A DNA stretch of 64,000 nucleotides. Source: Mastigocoleus testarum BC008. GTDB lineage: Bacteria > Cyanobacteriota > Cyanobacteriia > Cyanobacteriales > Nostocaceae. The translations under genes and the position numbers were made by a program. The notes beneath the pieces were generated by a model. It did no database searches. It was given only the letters and a program-made list of their open reading frames with translations, and was not told the DNA's origin. Positions 9,421-18,930 of this stretch are shown piece by piece (the first letter of the stretch is position 1; every line of letters begins with the position of its first letter). Where the stretch lies: NCBI RefSeq assembly GCF_001456025.1, contig NZ_LMTZ01000162.1, forward strand, positions 62,001 through 126,000, given 5' to 3'.

Positions 9421-9478
9421 TATTTACCCAGTTCGCAGTAATCTAGTAGCAATAAGTATATTTAAATTCCCAAAGAAA

Positions 9479-11023
9479 ATGTCAGAGGCTTCCCTTCCGG
9501 CTTTAATTGAGCAAATGTTACAGCCCGGTTTTTATCCTCACCCGGTAAAAGAACCGATTAAATTAATTCAAACTCATATTTCTTACGTGCTACTGACTGG
9601 GGACTATGCGTATAAAGTAAAAAAACCAGTAAACTTCGGTTTCCTGGATTTTTCCAGTCTCGAACAACGGCAAAATTTTTGCCAAGAGGAACTACGTTTA
9701 AATCAAAGGGGAGCCCCACAATTATATTTAGAAGTTTTACCAATTACTTTGGATGGCGAACAATATCATTTACAGGGTGAAAGTGATGCAGTGGAGTATG
9801 TGCTAAAAATGCAACAATTCCCTGATAACGCCTTGTTAAGTCATATGTTCGATCAGGGTGAATTAACTGAAGAGCATATTAAAGCTTTAGGTAAAGTAGT
9901 TGCTCAATATCATGCTGTTACCGAGACTAACGATTATATTCTCAGTTTTGGTAAAGTTTCACAGGTTCGTGCTTCCATTGATGAGAATTACGAGCAAACT
10001 GAAAAATATATTGGTGGACCTCAAACTCAAGCTCAGTTTGATGAGACCAAATCTTACACAGATAATTTTTTCGCTAAATTTCCAGAATTATTTAATAGCA
10101 GGATTAAAAATAAATATATTCGGGAATGTCACGGAGATTTGCACCTGAATAATATCTGTCTGTGGCAAGATCGGATATTACTTTTTGATTGTATTGAGTT
10201 TAACGAACCATTTCGCTTCGTTGATGTTATGTACGATATTGCTTTCGCGATTATGGATCTGGAAGCACGAGGTAGGAAGGATTATGCGAATGCATTTTTG
10301 AATACCTATATCGAAGAAACCGGCGATTGGGAAGGTTTACAATTATTACCTTTATATTTGAGTCGTCAAGCTTACGTTAGGGCTAAAGTAACTTCATTCC
10401 TATTGGACGATCCGGGAATCCCAGGGGATGTGAAAGACAATGCAGCAAAAACAGCTGCTGAATATTACAAGCAAGCGTGGGAATACACCAAACCTCGTCA
10501 AGGACAAATATTTATCATGTCCGGTGTATCGGGTTCGGGAAAGAGTACAACAGCACGTCTTCTATCTCGGGAATTAGGCGCAGTTATTATCCGTTCAGAT
10601 GCAGTAAGGAAACACTTAGCCCAAGTTCCCTTATTAGAGCGGGGTGGAGATGAGTTGTATACTCCACAAATGACCGAAAAAACTTACAATAGACTGTCAG
10701 AATTAGGAATATTGCTTGCTAAACAGGGTTTTACAGTCATCTTGGATGCTAAGTATGACCGACAACATTTACGCGGTAATGTAATTTCCCAGGCTGAGGA
10801 AAGCAAAATTCCATGCAAGATCCTTCAATGTGTTGCTCCGGAAGAAACATTGCAAGAACGTTTAAATAAGCGTACTGGTGATATTGCCGATGCCACACCT
10901 GATTTATTATCATCTCAATTGGATCGAGCAGAAGAATTCACTGTCCAAGAAAAAACTTATTTAACAATTTTGGACACAACTCAACCGCACGCGGCACAAT
11001 TAGAAAAAGTTATTTCCCAATAG
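9479..11023 (+). CDS. Bifunctional aminoglycoside-phosphotransferase-like / P-loop kinase protein
   Basis: This two-domain protein has 514 aa from the ATG at 9479; an upstream in-frame TTG at 9386 would run through the rplY terminator and is rejected. The N-terminal domain (about 20-330) has the APH/CHK small-molecule kinase fold, with the Brenner motif CHGDLHLNN at 217-225 and a metal-binding DCIEFNEPFR segment. The C-terminal domain (about 340-514) is a zeta-toxin/gluconate-kinase-like P-loop kinase with Walker A GVSGSGKST at 349-357. Fusions of this architecture are widespread, but the substrates are unknown. A role in antibiotic resistance should not be inferred. Its stop is 10 bases before the next gene, suggesting co-transcription. 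Confidence 0.85.
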   Translation: MSEASLPALIEQMLQPGFYPHPVKEPIKLIQTHISYVLLTGDYAYKVKKPVNFGFLDFSSLEQRQNFCQEELRLNQRGAPQLYLEVLPITLDGEQYHLQGESDAVEYVLKMQQFPDNALLSHMFDQGELTEEHIKALGKVVAQYHAVTETNDYILSFGKVSQVRASIDENYEQTEKYIGGPQTQAQFDETKSYTDNFFAKFPELFNSRIKNKYIRECHGDLHLNNICLWQDRILLFDCIEFNEPFRFVDVMYDIAFAIMDLEARGRKDYANAFLNTYIEETGDWEGLQLLPLYLSRQAYVRAKVTSFLLDDPGIPGDVKDNAAKTAAEYYKQAWEYTKPRQGQIFIMSGVSGSGKSTTARLLSRELGAVIIRSDAVRKHLAQVPLLERGGDELYTPQMTEKTYNRLSELGILLAKQGFTVILDAKYDRQHLRGNVISQAEESKIPCKILQCVAPEETLQERLNKRTGDIADATPDLLSSQLDRAEEFTVQEKTYLTILDTTQPHAAQLEKVISQ

Positions 11024-11033
11024 CCTTTAACTC

Positions 11034-11534
11034 ATGGCAGCAGACAAAAATAACTCCGGTAAATTTCCGGCACTTTCCCAAAACTTCATCTCCATACTGA
11101 TATTTGCATTATTTTTAAGTTTAGTGTTTTATAACGCTTTTCAAAATGTAGGTCTCAGTATATTCTTGGGCGCAATCGGCGGCTTAATATTAGTTTCCAT
11201 ATCAACTTCCAACAAAAATACTACCCGTACTCAGTACGTTGCTTCATCGGACGGTATAGACGCGGGTTTGAAATTCTGGTTATTTTTTATGTTGGGCTTT
11301 GTAATTGCTGGTTATGGTACCCCTATAAGTATTTTTCTGGGGGGAATTGCTGGTTTTGGCAGTGGATTGATTTACGCTTGGTGGGGAAGTCGAGAAGATA
11401 CAAGAAATCAATTACCAGAAGAAGAAGGAGAAAGCAGTGACGATGATATTGTCAGTCATCGGGCAATTAAAAGAAAAAGAAGGACTACTCGCCGCGTACG
11501 CCGACGTAAAGGTAGTCAATTCTGGGAAAAATAA
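11034..11534 (+). CDS. Hypothetical membrane protein with basic C-terminal tail
   Basis: This 166-aa protein is of unknown function. Two pairs of hydrophobic segments are visible: residues about 20-58 (FISILIFALFLSLVFYN and IFLGAIGGLILVSI) and about 80-118 (FWLFFMLGFVIAGYG and IFLGGIAGFGSGLIYAW). An acidic stretch (LPEEEGESSDDD) and then a strongly basic tail (RAIKRKRRTTRRVRRRKG) follow. The tail would lie in the cytoplasm by the positive-inside rule and could contact membrane lipid or nucleic acid. The gene starts 10 bases after the bifunctional kinase, so the two probably form an operon. Confidence 0.75.
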   Translation: MAADKNNSGKFPALSQNFISILIFALFLSLVFYNAFQNVGLSIFLGAIGGLILVSISTSNKNTTRTQYVASSDGIDAGLKFWLFFMLGFVIAGYGTPISIFLGGIAGFGSGLIYAWWGSREDTRNQLPEEEGESSDDDIVSHRAIKRKRRTTRRVRRRKGSQFWEK

Positions 11535-11909
11535 TATTTCTATAAGCTAGATTAATTATTAAAATTGAGTCGCTCGATAAGTGAAAATTGATTGTTGGTG
11601 TGTCCGGAGTACAATCCGTCACACATCACGATCGTGCTTATTATCTACGACGCTAAATTTATGCTCCTAATCCTAAGTTTACTGTTTATAACATCATTAA
11701 AGTGCTTTAAAAGATTTTAAATTTAAAGGGAAAAGGGAACAGGAAAATGTCCTAACCAGAAAATGTAATGTTTTAGATAACAGTAAATAGAGAAGGAATT
11801 AATAGATTAATTAACAATAGTTAATACTAATATATCTGTGACTGATGATACGAACGCTATAAATGTTTAATATTTGGGTTCATTGTCTGAATAGTCACAA
11901 AATACTTTT
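11535..11909. other. Gene-free spacer
   Basis: This is 375 A+T-rich bases between the membrane protein and the DUF218 gene. I see no reading frame, strong hairpin or repeat in it. Confidence 0.5.
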
Positions 11910-12701
11910 ATGTTTCTATACCTTTCTAAATTACTGCCTTTATTTATTTATCCTTTAGGGCTAACTTCTTTAATTTTAGTGGTAGCGCTCATATTTCTGA
12001 AGAAACGACCACTAATCGCCAGAATTTCTATTGTTTTAGCATTACTAATTTTATTAATTAGCAGTAATGGTTGGATTCCATTATATTTAGTGAGAAGTCT
12101 TGAATGGCAACATTTACCACCGCGTGAATTACCTACAGCAGAAGCGATTGTGGTTTTAGGTGGTTCTACACGTTCAGCACATCCTCCCCGACCCACAGTA
12201 GACTTACTAGAACAGGGCGATCGCGTCATCTATGCTGCTCAGCTCTATCGCCAGAATAAAGCCCCCTTAATTATTCTCAGTGGCGGTAGGATTGATTGGA
12301 GAGGTAGCGGTACATCAGAGGCAACAGATATGGCAAATATCTTGACTTCTATTGGTATACCATCAACAGCATTAATTGAGGAACCAGATTCTCTTAATAC
12401 CTATCAAAATGCCGTCAATGTTAAGAAAATTTTAGTAGAACGAAATATTAAAAAGGTTTTATTAGTTACCTCTGCTATGCATATGCCCCGTTCTCTACTA
12501 ATCTTTCAGAAGCAGAAAATTGATGCTATTCCCGCACCAACTGATTTTTTGGTCAGTGAGGGCGAATTAGCAGAATTAAGCGCTACCCCCAAAGCTGCAA
12601 TATTGAGTATTATCCCTGAAAGTAGCAATTTAGATAAACTTACTAGAGTAATTAAAGAATATATTGGATTAGCTGTTTATCGATTGCGGGGTTGGTTGTA
12701 G
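11910..12701 (+). CDS. YdcF/ElyC-family (DUF218) membrane-anchored protein
   Basis: The protein has 263 aa. Two N-terminal transmembrane segments (about 8-28 and 36-56) are followed by a Rossmann-like DUF218 domain (about 75-240). Its motifs are AIVVLGGSTR, APLIILSGGR, EEPDSLNTYQNAVNVKKIL and VTSAMHMPRSLLIFQK. Family members such as E. coli ElyC and SanA act in envelope integrity, possibly through lipid-carrier metabolism. The exact reaction is unknown, and here only an envelope-related role is inferred. It converges on the metallophosphoesterase gene with a 90-base gap containing short repeats. Confidence 0.85.
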   Translation: MFLYLSKLLPLFIYPLGLTSLILVVALIFLKKRPLIARISIVLALLILLISSNGWIPLYLVRSLEWQHLPPRELPTAEAIVVLGGSTRSAHPPRPTVDLLEQGDRVIYAAQLYRQNKAPLIILSGGRIDWRGSGTSEATDMANILTSIGIPSTALIEEPDSLNTYQNAVNVKKILVERNIKKVLLVTSAMHMPRSLLIFQKQKIDAIPAPTDFLVSEGELAELSATPKAAILSIIPESSNLDKLTRVIKEYIGLAVYRLRGWL

Positions 12702-12791
12702 AACAGTTATCAGTTGTCAGTTTATGGCTAACTCTACATCCTTACGGGCTACAGTTACCATTTATCAGTTATTCACATTCAAGTAATTAAT

Positions 12792-13715
12792 TCACTTGGA
12801 GCGTAAAGTAAATAAGGTAATTTCTGGCCGACAATTAATTCTTATAGGAATATCACTAAATCCAATACCACGATTAACATAGAGGTTATTACCCTCATTA
12901 CCATAGTTTTTGATCCAACCGTCGCCATAAATCTCTTCATTTTTAACTAGGGAAATCCAAGACCATTGTGGCGTAAAGGGTATTCTAATCTGACCACCGT
13001 GAGTGTGTCCTGCAACAGCTAATGGTGCTGTGTTAGGCGGAAATGCTGCAAAAGATTTTGGATTATGCATCATAACAATTCGAGGAGGAGAATTCGCCGA
13101 ACGAACGCCCCCAGAGTAATTACTAACCCCCTTCAATGCCTTAGTAACATCATCATTTTTTGCGATATGAGAACCAATACCAACTAAATAAAGTGGTTCA
13201 TTACCTGATTTTACAGTAGGTGAATTAATCTCGACTGCTTCATTTTGCAAAACGCTTACACCTATTTTTTCTAAAGCCGTTTTAACCTGTTCTCCAAGTT
13301 CTTTTTTTGGTGGTTTGTGACTATAGTCATGATTTCCTAGTACTGCATAAGTTGGAATATTTTCCTGAATTAGAGGTTGGATAATTTCTGTAACTTTTCC
13401 GATTTCCTCAGATGCATTTGGTAAAGAATGATAAATAAAATCACCGCTAATTAATACTGCTGCGGGTCGCTTTTCAATCAGCGTATCAATGCTTCGACGT
13501 ATGGTGTTAGTATTATCAAACCACATACCTACCTGAAAATCTGTCAATTGAGCGATACGTTTTCCCTCCCAAGCTGGAGGAAGGTTGGGAATAACTGCTA
13601 TCTTTTGCTCGACATCAATAAAATACGGTTCAACTAATCCCCAAATTGCGAGAAAGACAATAATTCCAAAAAAACCTAAAATTGAACTTTTTAAAATTTT
13701 TGATATTTTCACCAT
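12792..13715 (-). CDS. Membrane-anchored metallophosphoesterase (YkuE/YaeI type)
   Basis: This calcineurin-like phosphoesterase has 307 aa and one N-terminal transmembrane helix (about 10-28). Motifs in order are LTDFQVGMW (usual D-x-H), SGDFIYH, GNHDY, MMHNPKS and GHTHGGQIR. The first motif has Gln where most family members have the metal-binding His. The other metal ligands are present, so activity is likely but metal site 1 may differ. Relatives include YkuE and the lipid A precursor hydrolase YaeI/LpxG. The substrate here is unknown. Confidence 0.85.
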   Translation of the reverse strand: MVKISKILKSSILGFFGIIVFLAIWGLVEPYFIDVEQKIAVIPNLPPAWEGKRIAQLTDFQVGMWFDNTNTIRRSIDTLIEKRPAAVLISGDFIYHSLPNASEEIGKVTEIIQPLIQENIPTYAVLGNHDYSHKPPKKELGEQVKTALEKIGVSVLQNEAVEINSPTVKSGNEPLYLVGIGSHIAKNDDVTKALKGVSNYSGGVRSANSPPRIVMMHNPKSFAAFPPNTAPLAVAGHTHGGQIRIPFTPQWSWISLVKNEEIYGDGWIKNYGNEGNNLYVNRGIGFSDIPIRINCRPEITLFTLRSK

Positions 13716-14337
13716 ATCTATTTGTAAATTTATTTATTATCGATTTATTGATAATTTTGTTGCAAATTAATTTAATTTTTATCATGAATTTTATATATGG
13801 AATTCTTCCATTAGGTTTAATTGAATTAATTCTAGAAGAACCACATAGATACTAAAATTTTTCTTGTTTATGTGGTATTTTCTTGTTTCTCTGTATTAGC
13901 GAACTAATAAAGGGAAACTGATTTAAATTCTGAATATAGGATTTTTTGTAGGAAAAGCCGGGTGTATCCTCAAAATTAACTTTTAGGCATTAGCTGATTT
14001 TTGGGCATAATATTATTAATGAAAAGTTGTCCGAGTATGCGAAGGTATAAAAAAAAGGACTGCGGACGACATAAATAAAATTATTGATGAGATAAATTTA
14101 AGTGTTTATACTTGTATTTGTGTTTTCTTTCTACTTTAACTAGAAGGTTACGTAGCTTACTCACAGATGAGCAGAACTAAGGCTTCTAAAAGTTTTTTCA
14201 AACATGAGGAATAATAGCTGCGAAAACAAGATAAATCCAATACCAGCGATGGAGTGAATGATGAAATTATTGGTAGACTCAAATGAGTGCTTAATTCTAA
14301 CTAACTAACCGGACGCTATATTATTAAAAACAAATTT
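13716..14337. other. Gene-free spacer with one imperfect hairpin
   Basis: No gene is visible. An imperfect stem with arms GTTGTCCG and CGGACGAC (about 14026-14068) encloses an A-run. It could be a small RNA or a degenerate terminator, but support is weak. The promoters of the metallophosphoesterase (leftward) and the 76-aa gene (rightward) must lie here. Confidence 0.45.
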
Positions 14338-14568
14338 ATGAAAAATATTTCTCAAGAAGTAACCCATATCGTACCGTTGCAACAGCCTGAGGTTGAGGAG
14401 AATTTAGCTGCATATCAAGCAACGCGAGAATTTTACACTGAGGTAGAGGATAGATTAGAATTTCAACGCCATTGTGAGTGGTATCAAATCACGGCAGAAA
14501 ATCATCGTCAAGAATTAGAAAAAATGCGCGGCGAACTGAACATTTTTCAATGGTTTCGCCGCAAATAG
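14338..14568 (+). CDS. Small hypothetical protein (76 aa)
   Basis: I do not recognise a family. The protein is soluble and highly charged. The C-terminal two thirds (about 25-70) is predicted helical, rich in Glu/Arg with heptad-like spacing (EVEDRLEFQRHCEWYQ, ENHRQELEKMRGEL), suggesting a short coiled coil. It ends in FQWFRRK. It converges tightly on ftrV (21 bases between stops). Codon use and composition look like neighbouring genes, so I take it as real, though small. Confidence 0.6.
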   Translation: MKNISQEVTHIVPLQQPEVEENLAAYQATREFYTEVEDRLEFQRHCEWYQITAENHRQELEKMRGELNIFQWFRRK

Positions 14569-14589
14569 AAAATTTCCTTAACTAACTTT

Positions 14590-14859
14590 TTATTGAATCA
14601 CTTCCAACTCACTTTCACGCAAGTGAGCTTTAAATTTCTTATTGAATTTAACTAAAATTGGTAGATTTGCACTTACTGGTCTACCTTCCCATTCGGTCAC
14701 AATTTTCAAAACTTCACCTTCCATACCTTTGATGTCAAAAGCCTCAGAGCGATGTTCCGGATTATGATAAACAATAATGGATTCTTTAACGCGAACGTGA
14801 TCTCCAACTTTCATGCCAAGCTTTTTATCTAGTTTTTGTTGCTCTACTATTGTCTCCAC
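14590..14859 (-). CDS. ftrV: Ferredoxin-thioredoxin reductase, variable (alpha) chain
   Basis: FtrV is the structural subunit of the ferredoxin:thioredoxin reductase heterodimer. It clamps the catalytic FtrC chain, which passes photosynthetic electrons to thioredoxins. The product has 89 aa with the SH3-like barrel motif KVGDHVRVKES, VYHNPEHR, FDIKGMEGEV and the C-terminal VKFNKKFKAHLRESELEVI. The GTG start at 14859 has a good AGAGG ribosome-binding site about 9 bases upstream. An internal Met (MKVGDH, base 14814) would give the classical 74-aa form. The ftrC gene is not in this window. Confidence 0.9.
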   Translation of the reverse strand: METIVEQQKLDKKLGMKVGDHVRVKESIIVYHNPEHRSEAFDIKGMEGEVLKIVTEWEGRPVSANLPILVKFNKKFKAHLRESELEVIQ

Positions 14860-15571
14860 TCTTATACCTCTTTAGATTAATTTCTTGTCCATCAAAATAA
14901 ACTTTTGGCAAAATTTGCTTAAGGAATGAGAATTTAATAACCTATAGTTTTGATTAAATTTGGGTATTACACCATCCAAGACTTAAGGTATGCCGTGTAT
15001 TTTCCGCCAGATGCTAACTAAATTTTATTTTTACGGTGAATCCACATTCCTAAGGTGGATAAGATCTTCAGCTTAACAGGTAATTAACTTTTATTTAACA
15101 TTTGTATGTAGTGCTAGTCCTACTCTGTAAAGTAAAGATAGATATTTTCGCCAAATTATTGTTTTTTTTCGTTATTGGGCTGTATTGAGAATTTACTATT
15201 TAAACAAAGACATCTTATTCGAAGTCTCCAACTTTCACTTTTTATCTTTGTCATCTAACTATTTTTAATAATTTTAAAACAAAATGGGATCGTAGGTAAT
15301 CTTAATTAAAATAGAACCGTTCTAGCCTAACAAATGAATTTGAAGTTTGGCAGGATCGTATGATTCCTCGTTATTTAAGACAATTGGGGAAAATATAAAA
15401 GATTTATAGATATTAGTTCCACTACTATACTCTAATAATAAATAAGATCATTTTAAATCAAATAATTTATATTCATTGATTATGCGTATAAAAGGTAGGT
15501 TTTTTACTTTATTGATGTAACGTGCTGGAATAATCAGTCAATTCATATTTATTTTGGCATTTATTAATTTT
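14860..15571. other. Gene-free spacer
   Basis: This is about 710 A+T-rich bases between ftrV (leftward) and the GNAT gene (rightward). I see no reading frame, repeat array or strong hairpin. The ftrV promoter should lie at 14880-15000. Confidence 0.5.
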
Positions 15572-16141
15572 ATGAAAGAATTACCACTGTTAAACACAGA
15601 ACGTTTATTATTGCGACTCGCAACGCAAGAAGATATAGCTAAAATATTAAATTACTACACAGAAAATCAGATATATCTGACTCCCTTTTATCCGACGTGG
15701 GCGGAAGATTTCTTCACTTATGAATTTTGGGAAAAACAAGTTGAGAAAAATATCCATGGTTTTATTAACGATAATTCACTAAGGTTGTTTGCGATCCCCA
15801 AGGCTAAACAAAGTAAAATCATTGGCTCAATTAATTTTAGTAATTTTGTGAGAGGTGCCGCACAGTATTGTACCTTAGGATACAGCATCGCAGAAGCAGA
15901 ACAGGGTAAAGGCTACATGAGAGAGGGACTTGAAGCAGCAATCAAATATATATTTAACGAGTTAAATATGCACCGCGTGATGGCAAATTATATACCTCAT
16001 AACCAACGCAGTGGGAATTTACTCAAAAAGTTAGGCTTTGTGGTTGAAGGTTATGCAAGGGACTATTTATCAATCAATGGAAATTGGGAAGACCATATTC
16101 TCACCAGTTTGATTAATCATAATTATCAATGCAATCCCTAA
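15572..16141 (+). CDS. GNAT N-acetyltransferase, RimJ/RimL type
   Basis: This acetyl-CoA-dependent acetyltransferase has 189 aa from the ATG at 15572; a TTG six codons upstream is less likely. The N-terminus LLNTERLLLRLATQEDIAKIL is typical of the RimJ/RimL group. The acetyl-CoA pyrophosphate loop is in EAEQGKGYMREGLEAAI, followed by the ELNMHRVMANYIPHNQRSGNLLKKLGF block. RimJ-like enzymes acetylate protein N-termini (ribosomal proteins) or small molecules. The substrate cannot be told from sequence. Confidence 0.88.
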   Translation: MKELPLLNTERLLLRLATQEDIAKILNYYTENQIYLTPFYPTWAEDFFTYEFWEKQVEKNIHGFINDNSLRLFAIPKAKQSKIIGSINFSNFVRGAAQYCTLGYSIAEAEQGKGYMREGLEAAIKYIFNELNMHRVMANYIPHNQRSGNLLKKLGFVVEGYARDYLSINGNWEDHILTSLINHNYQCNP

Positions 16142-16272
16142 GAATTGATGATTGCGATCAAAAATAAAACATCGCTGCGCATTGAGGCGATCGCATCTCT
16201 GTCTCTATAGTCTTCTTTCCTAGAATAATTAACGGATAATATTTAGGAAGAATAGATAAACTTTTGTTTCTA

Positions 16273-17730
16273 ATGACTCTGGCTGAAACTTCAAACCACA
16301 AAATCTTTAGCAACCCCTTTCTCAACCTTGACTATGAACCCGCGTTGGAATCTTTGGGGGATGATTACTACGATGAAGTCGCAGCAGCAGAATTTCCTCA
16401 ACATATTTTGCGCTGGCGAAATAATAAACTTTTGCCTACCCTGGCTTTAGACCCACAGACCGTTACAGACGAACATTTTACCGTCGCTTTTGGTGAGTTC
16501 GAGCAGCGCAAACCCTTATTAGCACTACGTTACCATGGTTATCAATTTGGTGAGTATAACTCGAGATTGGGTGATGGAAGGGGTTTTCTTTACGGACAAA
16601 TGCGCGGGATTGATGGCGAACTCTACGATTTTGGAACTAAAGGTTCTGGTAAAACTCCTTATTCCCGTGGTGGAGATGGGATGTTAACCCTCAAAGGTGG
16701 AGTAAGAGAAGTTTTAGCTGCTGAGATGCTACATCGTATGGGGGTGAAAACTTCCCGTTGTTTGAGTGTAGTTGAAACCGGTTTATCCTTGTGGCGAGGT
16801 GATGAACCTTCTCCTACTCGTTCCTCAGTGATGATTAGGATGAGTCGTTCTCACATTCGTTTTGGTACCTTCGAGCGTTTACACTACTTTCAACGCCCAG
16901 ACTTGACTAAAAAACTTTTAGATCACGTTATTGAATATTATTATCCTCATTTAGTAGGAGAACAAGAAAAATACGCTTTATTTTATGCCGACTTAGTTCA
17001 AAGGGTAGCAGAACTAGTTGCTCAATGGATGGCTGCGGGTTTTTGTCACGCAGTTTTGAATACGGATAATATGTCAATAACTGGGGAAAGTTTTGATTAT
17101 GGTCCCTATGCTTTTATTCCCAATTACGATCCCTATTTTACTGCAGCTTATTTTGACTATTACCGACGCTATTGCTACGGTCATCAACCAAGTATTTGTA
17201 AATTAAATTTGGAGATGTTGCAAACTCCTTTGATGGCTGTAATTGATTTAGCAGATATGAGTGCGGGGTTAGCAAAGTTTGATGATTATTATGCGGCTCA
17301 ATATCGGAGTTTAATGTTGAGAAAACTCGGTTTTGAGTCATTATCCATAGAAGATGGAAACGAACTTTTAAAAAATACCATCGATTTCTTAAAGCATTAT
17401 CCAATTAGTTATCATGACTTTTTTGCCGATCTAGCTACTGGTTTTTCTAATGAATGGCAAGATAATGCAAGTGCGATTTTCGGTCAGTCAGAAATTGGAC
17501 AATCTTTAGGTTCATCGGAGTTATTTTTAAATTGGGCTGGTACCTACCATCGGATTTTGACAAATTCTTCTGTTGAAGAAATGGCTAGCATTGCTCAATG
17601 TTTGAATCGACATAACCCAAAAACAGTAATATTAAGACCAGTTATTGAGTCAGTTTGGGAACCAATAACTCAAGAAGATAATTGGCAGCCATTTTATGAT
17701 TTAGTTGAGAAAATTCAGGAGAATGGGTAA
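16273..17730 (+). CDS. selO: SelO/YdiU family protein AMPylator (pseudokinase fold)
   Basis: SelO is a kinase-like enzyme that binds ATP in flipped orientation and transfers AMP to Ser/Thr/Tyr of target proteins, linked to redox stress. Length is 485 aa from the ATG at 16273, slightly shorter than E. coli YdiU. Characteristic segments are LALRYHGYQFGEYNSRLGDG, GTKGSGKTPYSRGGDG (nucleotide-binding loop), MLTLKGGVREVLAAEMLHRM, and the catalytic stretch GFCHAVLNTDNMSITG followed by FDYGPYAFI. Bacterial SelO usually lacks the C-terminal selenocysteine of eukaryotic members, and none is seen here. The gene ends at a heptamer repeat that separates it from the convergent glycerate kinase gene. Confidence 0.92.
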   Translation: MTLAETSNHKIFSNPFLNLDYEPALESLGDDYYDEVAAAEFPQHILRWRNNKLLPTLALDPQTVTDEHFTVAFGEFEQRKPLLALRYHGYQFGEYNSRLGDGRGFLYGQMRGIDGELYDFGTKGSGKTPYSRGGDGMLTLKGGVREVLAAEMLHRMGVKTSRCLSVVETGLSLWRGDEPSPTRSSVMIRMSRSHIRFGTFERLHYFQRPDLTKKLLDHVIEYYYPHLVGEQEKYALFYADLVQRVAELVAQWMAAGFCHAVLNTDNMSITGESFDYGPYAFIPNYDPYFTAAYFDYYRRYCYGHQPSICKLNLEMLQTPLMAVIDLADMSAGLAKFDDYYAAQYRSLMLRKLGFESLSIEDGNELLKNTIDFLKHYPISYHDFFADLATGFSNEWQDNASAIFGQSEIGQSLGSSELFLNWAGTYHRILTNSSVEEMASIAQCLNRHNPKTVILRPVIESVWEPITQEDNWQPFYDLVEKIQENG

Positions 17731-17784
17731 TTGCACTGCTAGCGCAGTTAATGGTAATTGGTAATTGGTAATTGGTAATTGGTT
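17725..17784 (+). repeat. Short tandem repeat (GGTAATT) between convergent genes
   Basis: Four to five perfect GGTAATT units (17754-17781) are preceded by one diverged unit and the small palindrome ACTGCTAGCGCAGT. The array overlaps the ends of selO and of the glycerate kinase gene, so it supplies both stop-codon contexts. Confidence 0.75.
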
Positions 17785-18844
17785 AAGTTTCAACTGGTTT
17801 ATAAACTTTACCAAAACTATGGTCGGCTGCAATCTCAATCACTAAATCTACCAATTTAGCTGATTTTACTAGGGGGGTAATAAATAATTCTGGGTGCAAA
17901 GAACGCCAAAAATAATTCACAAATTGCTCAATCTCTGAATCGGACATTCCTGATTTTCCACTAGCAATCATTTGTTTTTCTGCTTGCTTGCGCCATTCCA
18001 TGGATAAGCGATAATCAACTGGATAAAGAACTATCAGACTATCCAATTTTTCCCAGAGTGGTAAGTAATCAAATAATTTGGCGTTTATGTCCCGAGCAAA
18101 TATTTTATCTTCACCCGTAACAATGGGATGGGGTGGATTGTTAAATAACTCTGGGTTAATTGGTCTGACTCCAACAAACCAACCTTCAAACAAAATAATA
18201 TCTACATGCTCGACAATTTCTGGAATTGTGCGATCGCCAGCCCCACGATGTAATGATTTATCAAAACGAGGTACTTCATAGGGGCTTTGGTTATGAAGAA
18301 TTCGCTCGAATAAGTTTAAAGCAATTTCTATATCATGAGTTCCTGGTGGACCACGCCAAATTAGTCGGGCGTCTTGTTGTTGTAGCTCCAGGCGTTTCTC
18401 ATAGGTTTTGTACAGGTCATCAATGGATAAGCTCAGAGTTCGATAACCTAATTTTGAAAGAATTAAACTAAGGATAGCGCAAGTGGTTGTTTTACCAGTT
18501 CCTTGTCCTCCCAAAATTCCTTGAGTAAAAGGGCGTTGTAATTTTTTATGCTTTTCTGTAATTTGTATTGCTACGGGTAACCAATAGTCCCAAAAAACTG
18601 GGAGCATTTCTTCTAGTTCTATTTCTAAATTTTTTTGTAACTTAGTTTGACAAAACCGTCTGAAATCAGGACTTGTAGACTTAAATAATTCCCACCGTTT
18701 TTGGATGCGATCGCTGACATTGACTGCTGTAATATCAAAGGCTTGTGCTGCTGATTTATCTGCTAATGTTGCTTTTATTGCTTCTTGCAGGCAACTTTTA
18801 TTTGGTATTTCTGCTGTTAAAATTTCTCTCAGCCAAGAATTCAT
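17783..18844 (-). CDS. glyK: D-glycerate 3-kinase (photorespiratory type)
   Basis: The enzyme phosphorylates D-glycerate to 3-phosphoglycerate with ATP, the last step of photorespiratory carbon salvage. Length is 353 aa. It is a P-loop kinase related to the plant GLYK and yeast YGR205W families, with Walker A GGQGTGKTT at 112-120. SLSIDDLYKTYEKR, WRGPPGTHDI and VPRFDKSLHRGAGDR follow, then Walker B-like DIILFEGWFVG. The C-terminal YFWRSLHPELFI helix is conserved in cyanobacterial homologues. The assignment is by family. Uridine/phosphoribulokinase-type alternatives do not share the GPPGTHD block. Confidence 0.85.
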   Translation of the reverse strand: MNSWLREILTAEIPNKSCLQEAIKATLADKSAAQAFDITAVNVSDRIQKRWELFKSTSPDFRRFCQTKLQKNLEIELEEMLPVFWDYWLPVAIQITEKHKKLQRPFTQGILGGQGTGKTTTCAILSLILSKLGYRTLSLSIDDLYKTYEKRLELQQQDARLIWRGPPGTHDIEIALNLFERILHNQSPYEVPRFDKSLHRGAGDRTIPEIVEHVDIILFEGWFVGVRPINPELFNNPPHPIVTGEDKIFARDINAKLFDYLPLWEKLDSLIVLYPVDYRLSMEWRKQAEKQMIASGKSGMSDSEIEQFVNYFWRSLHPELFITPLVKSAKLVDLVIEIAADHSFGKVYKPVET

Positions 18845-18930
18845 AGTTTGAATACCTGAAAATTGGCACGCAAAACGATATTTTACTTATAAATCTTTAC
18901 TTACAAACACTTAGCTGTAGGTGTAAAAAG

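Noticed and set aside
9386..9478. N-terminal extension of the bifunctional kinase from TTG 9386
   Set aside because: The extension overlaps the rplY terminator hairpin and lacks similarity; ATG 9479 gives the domain start.
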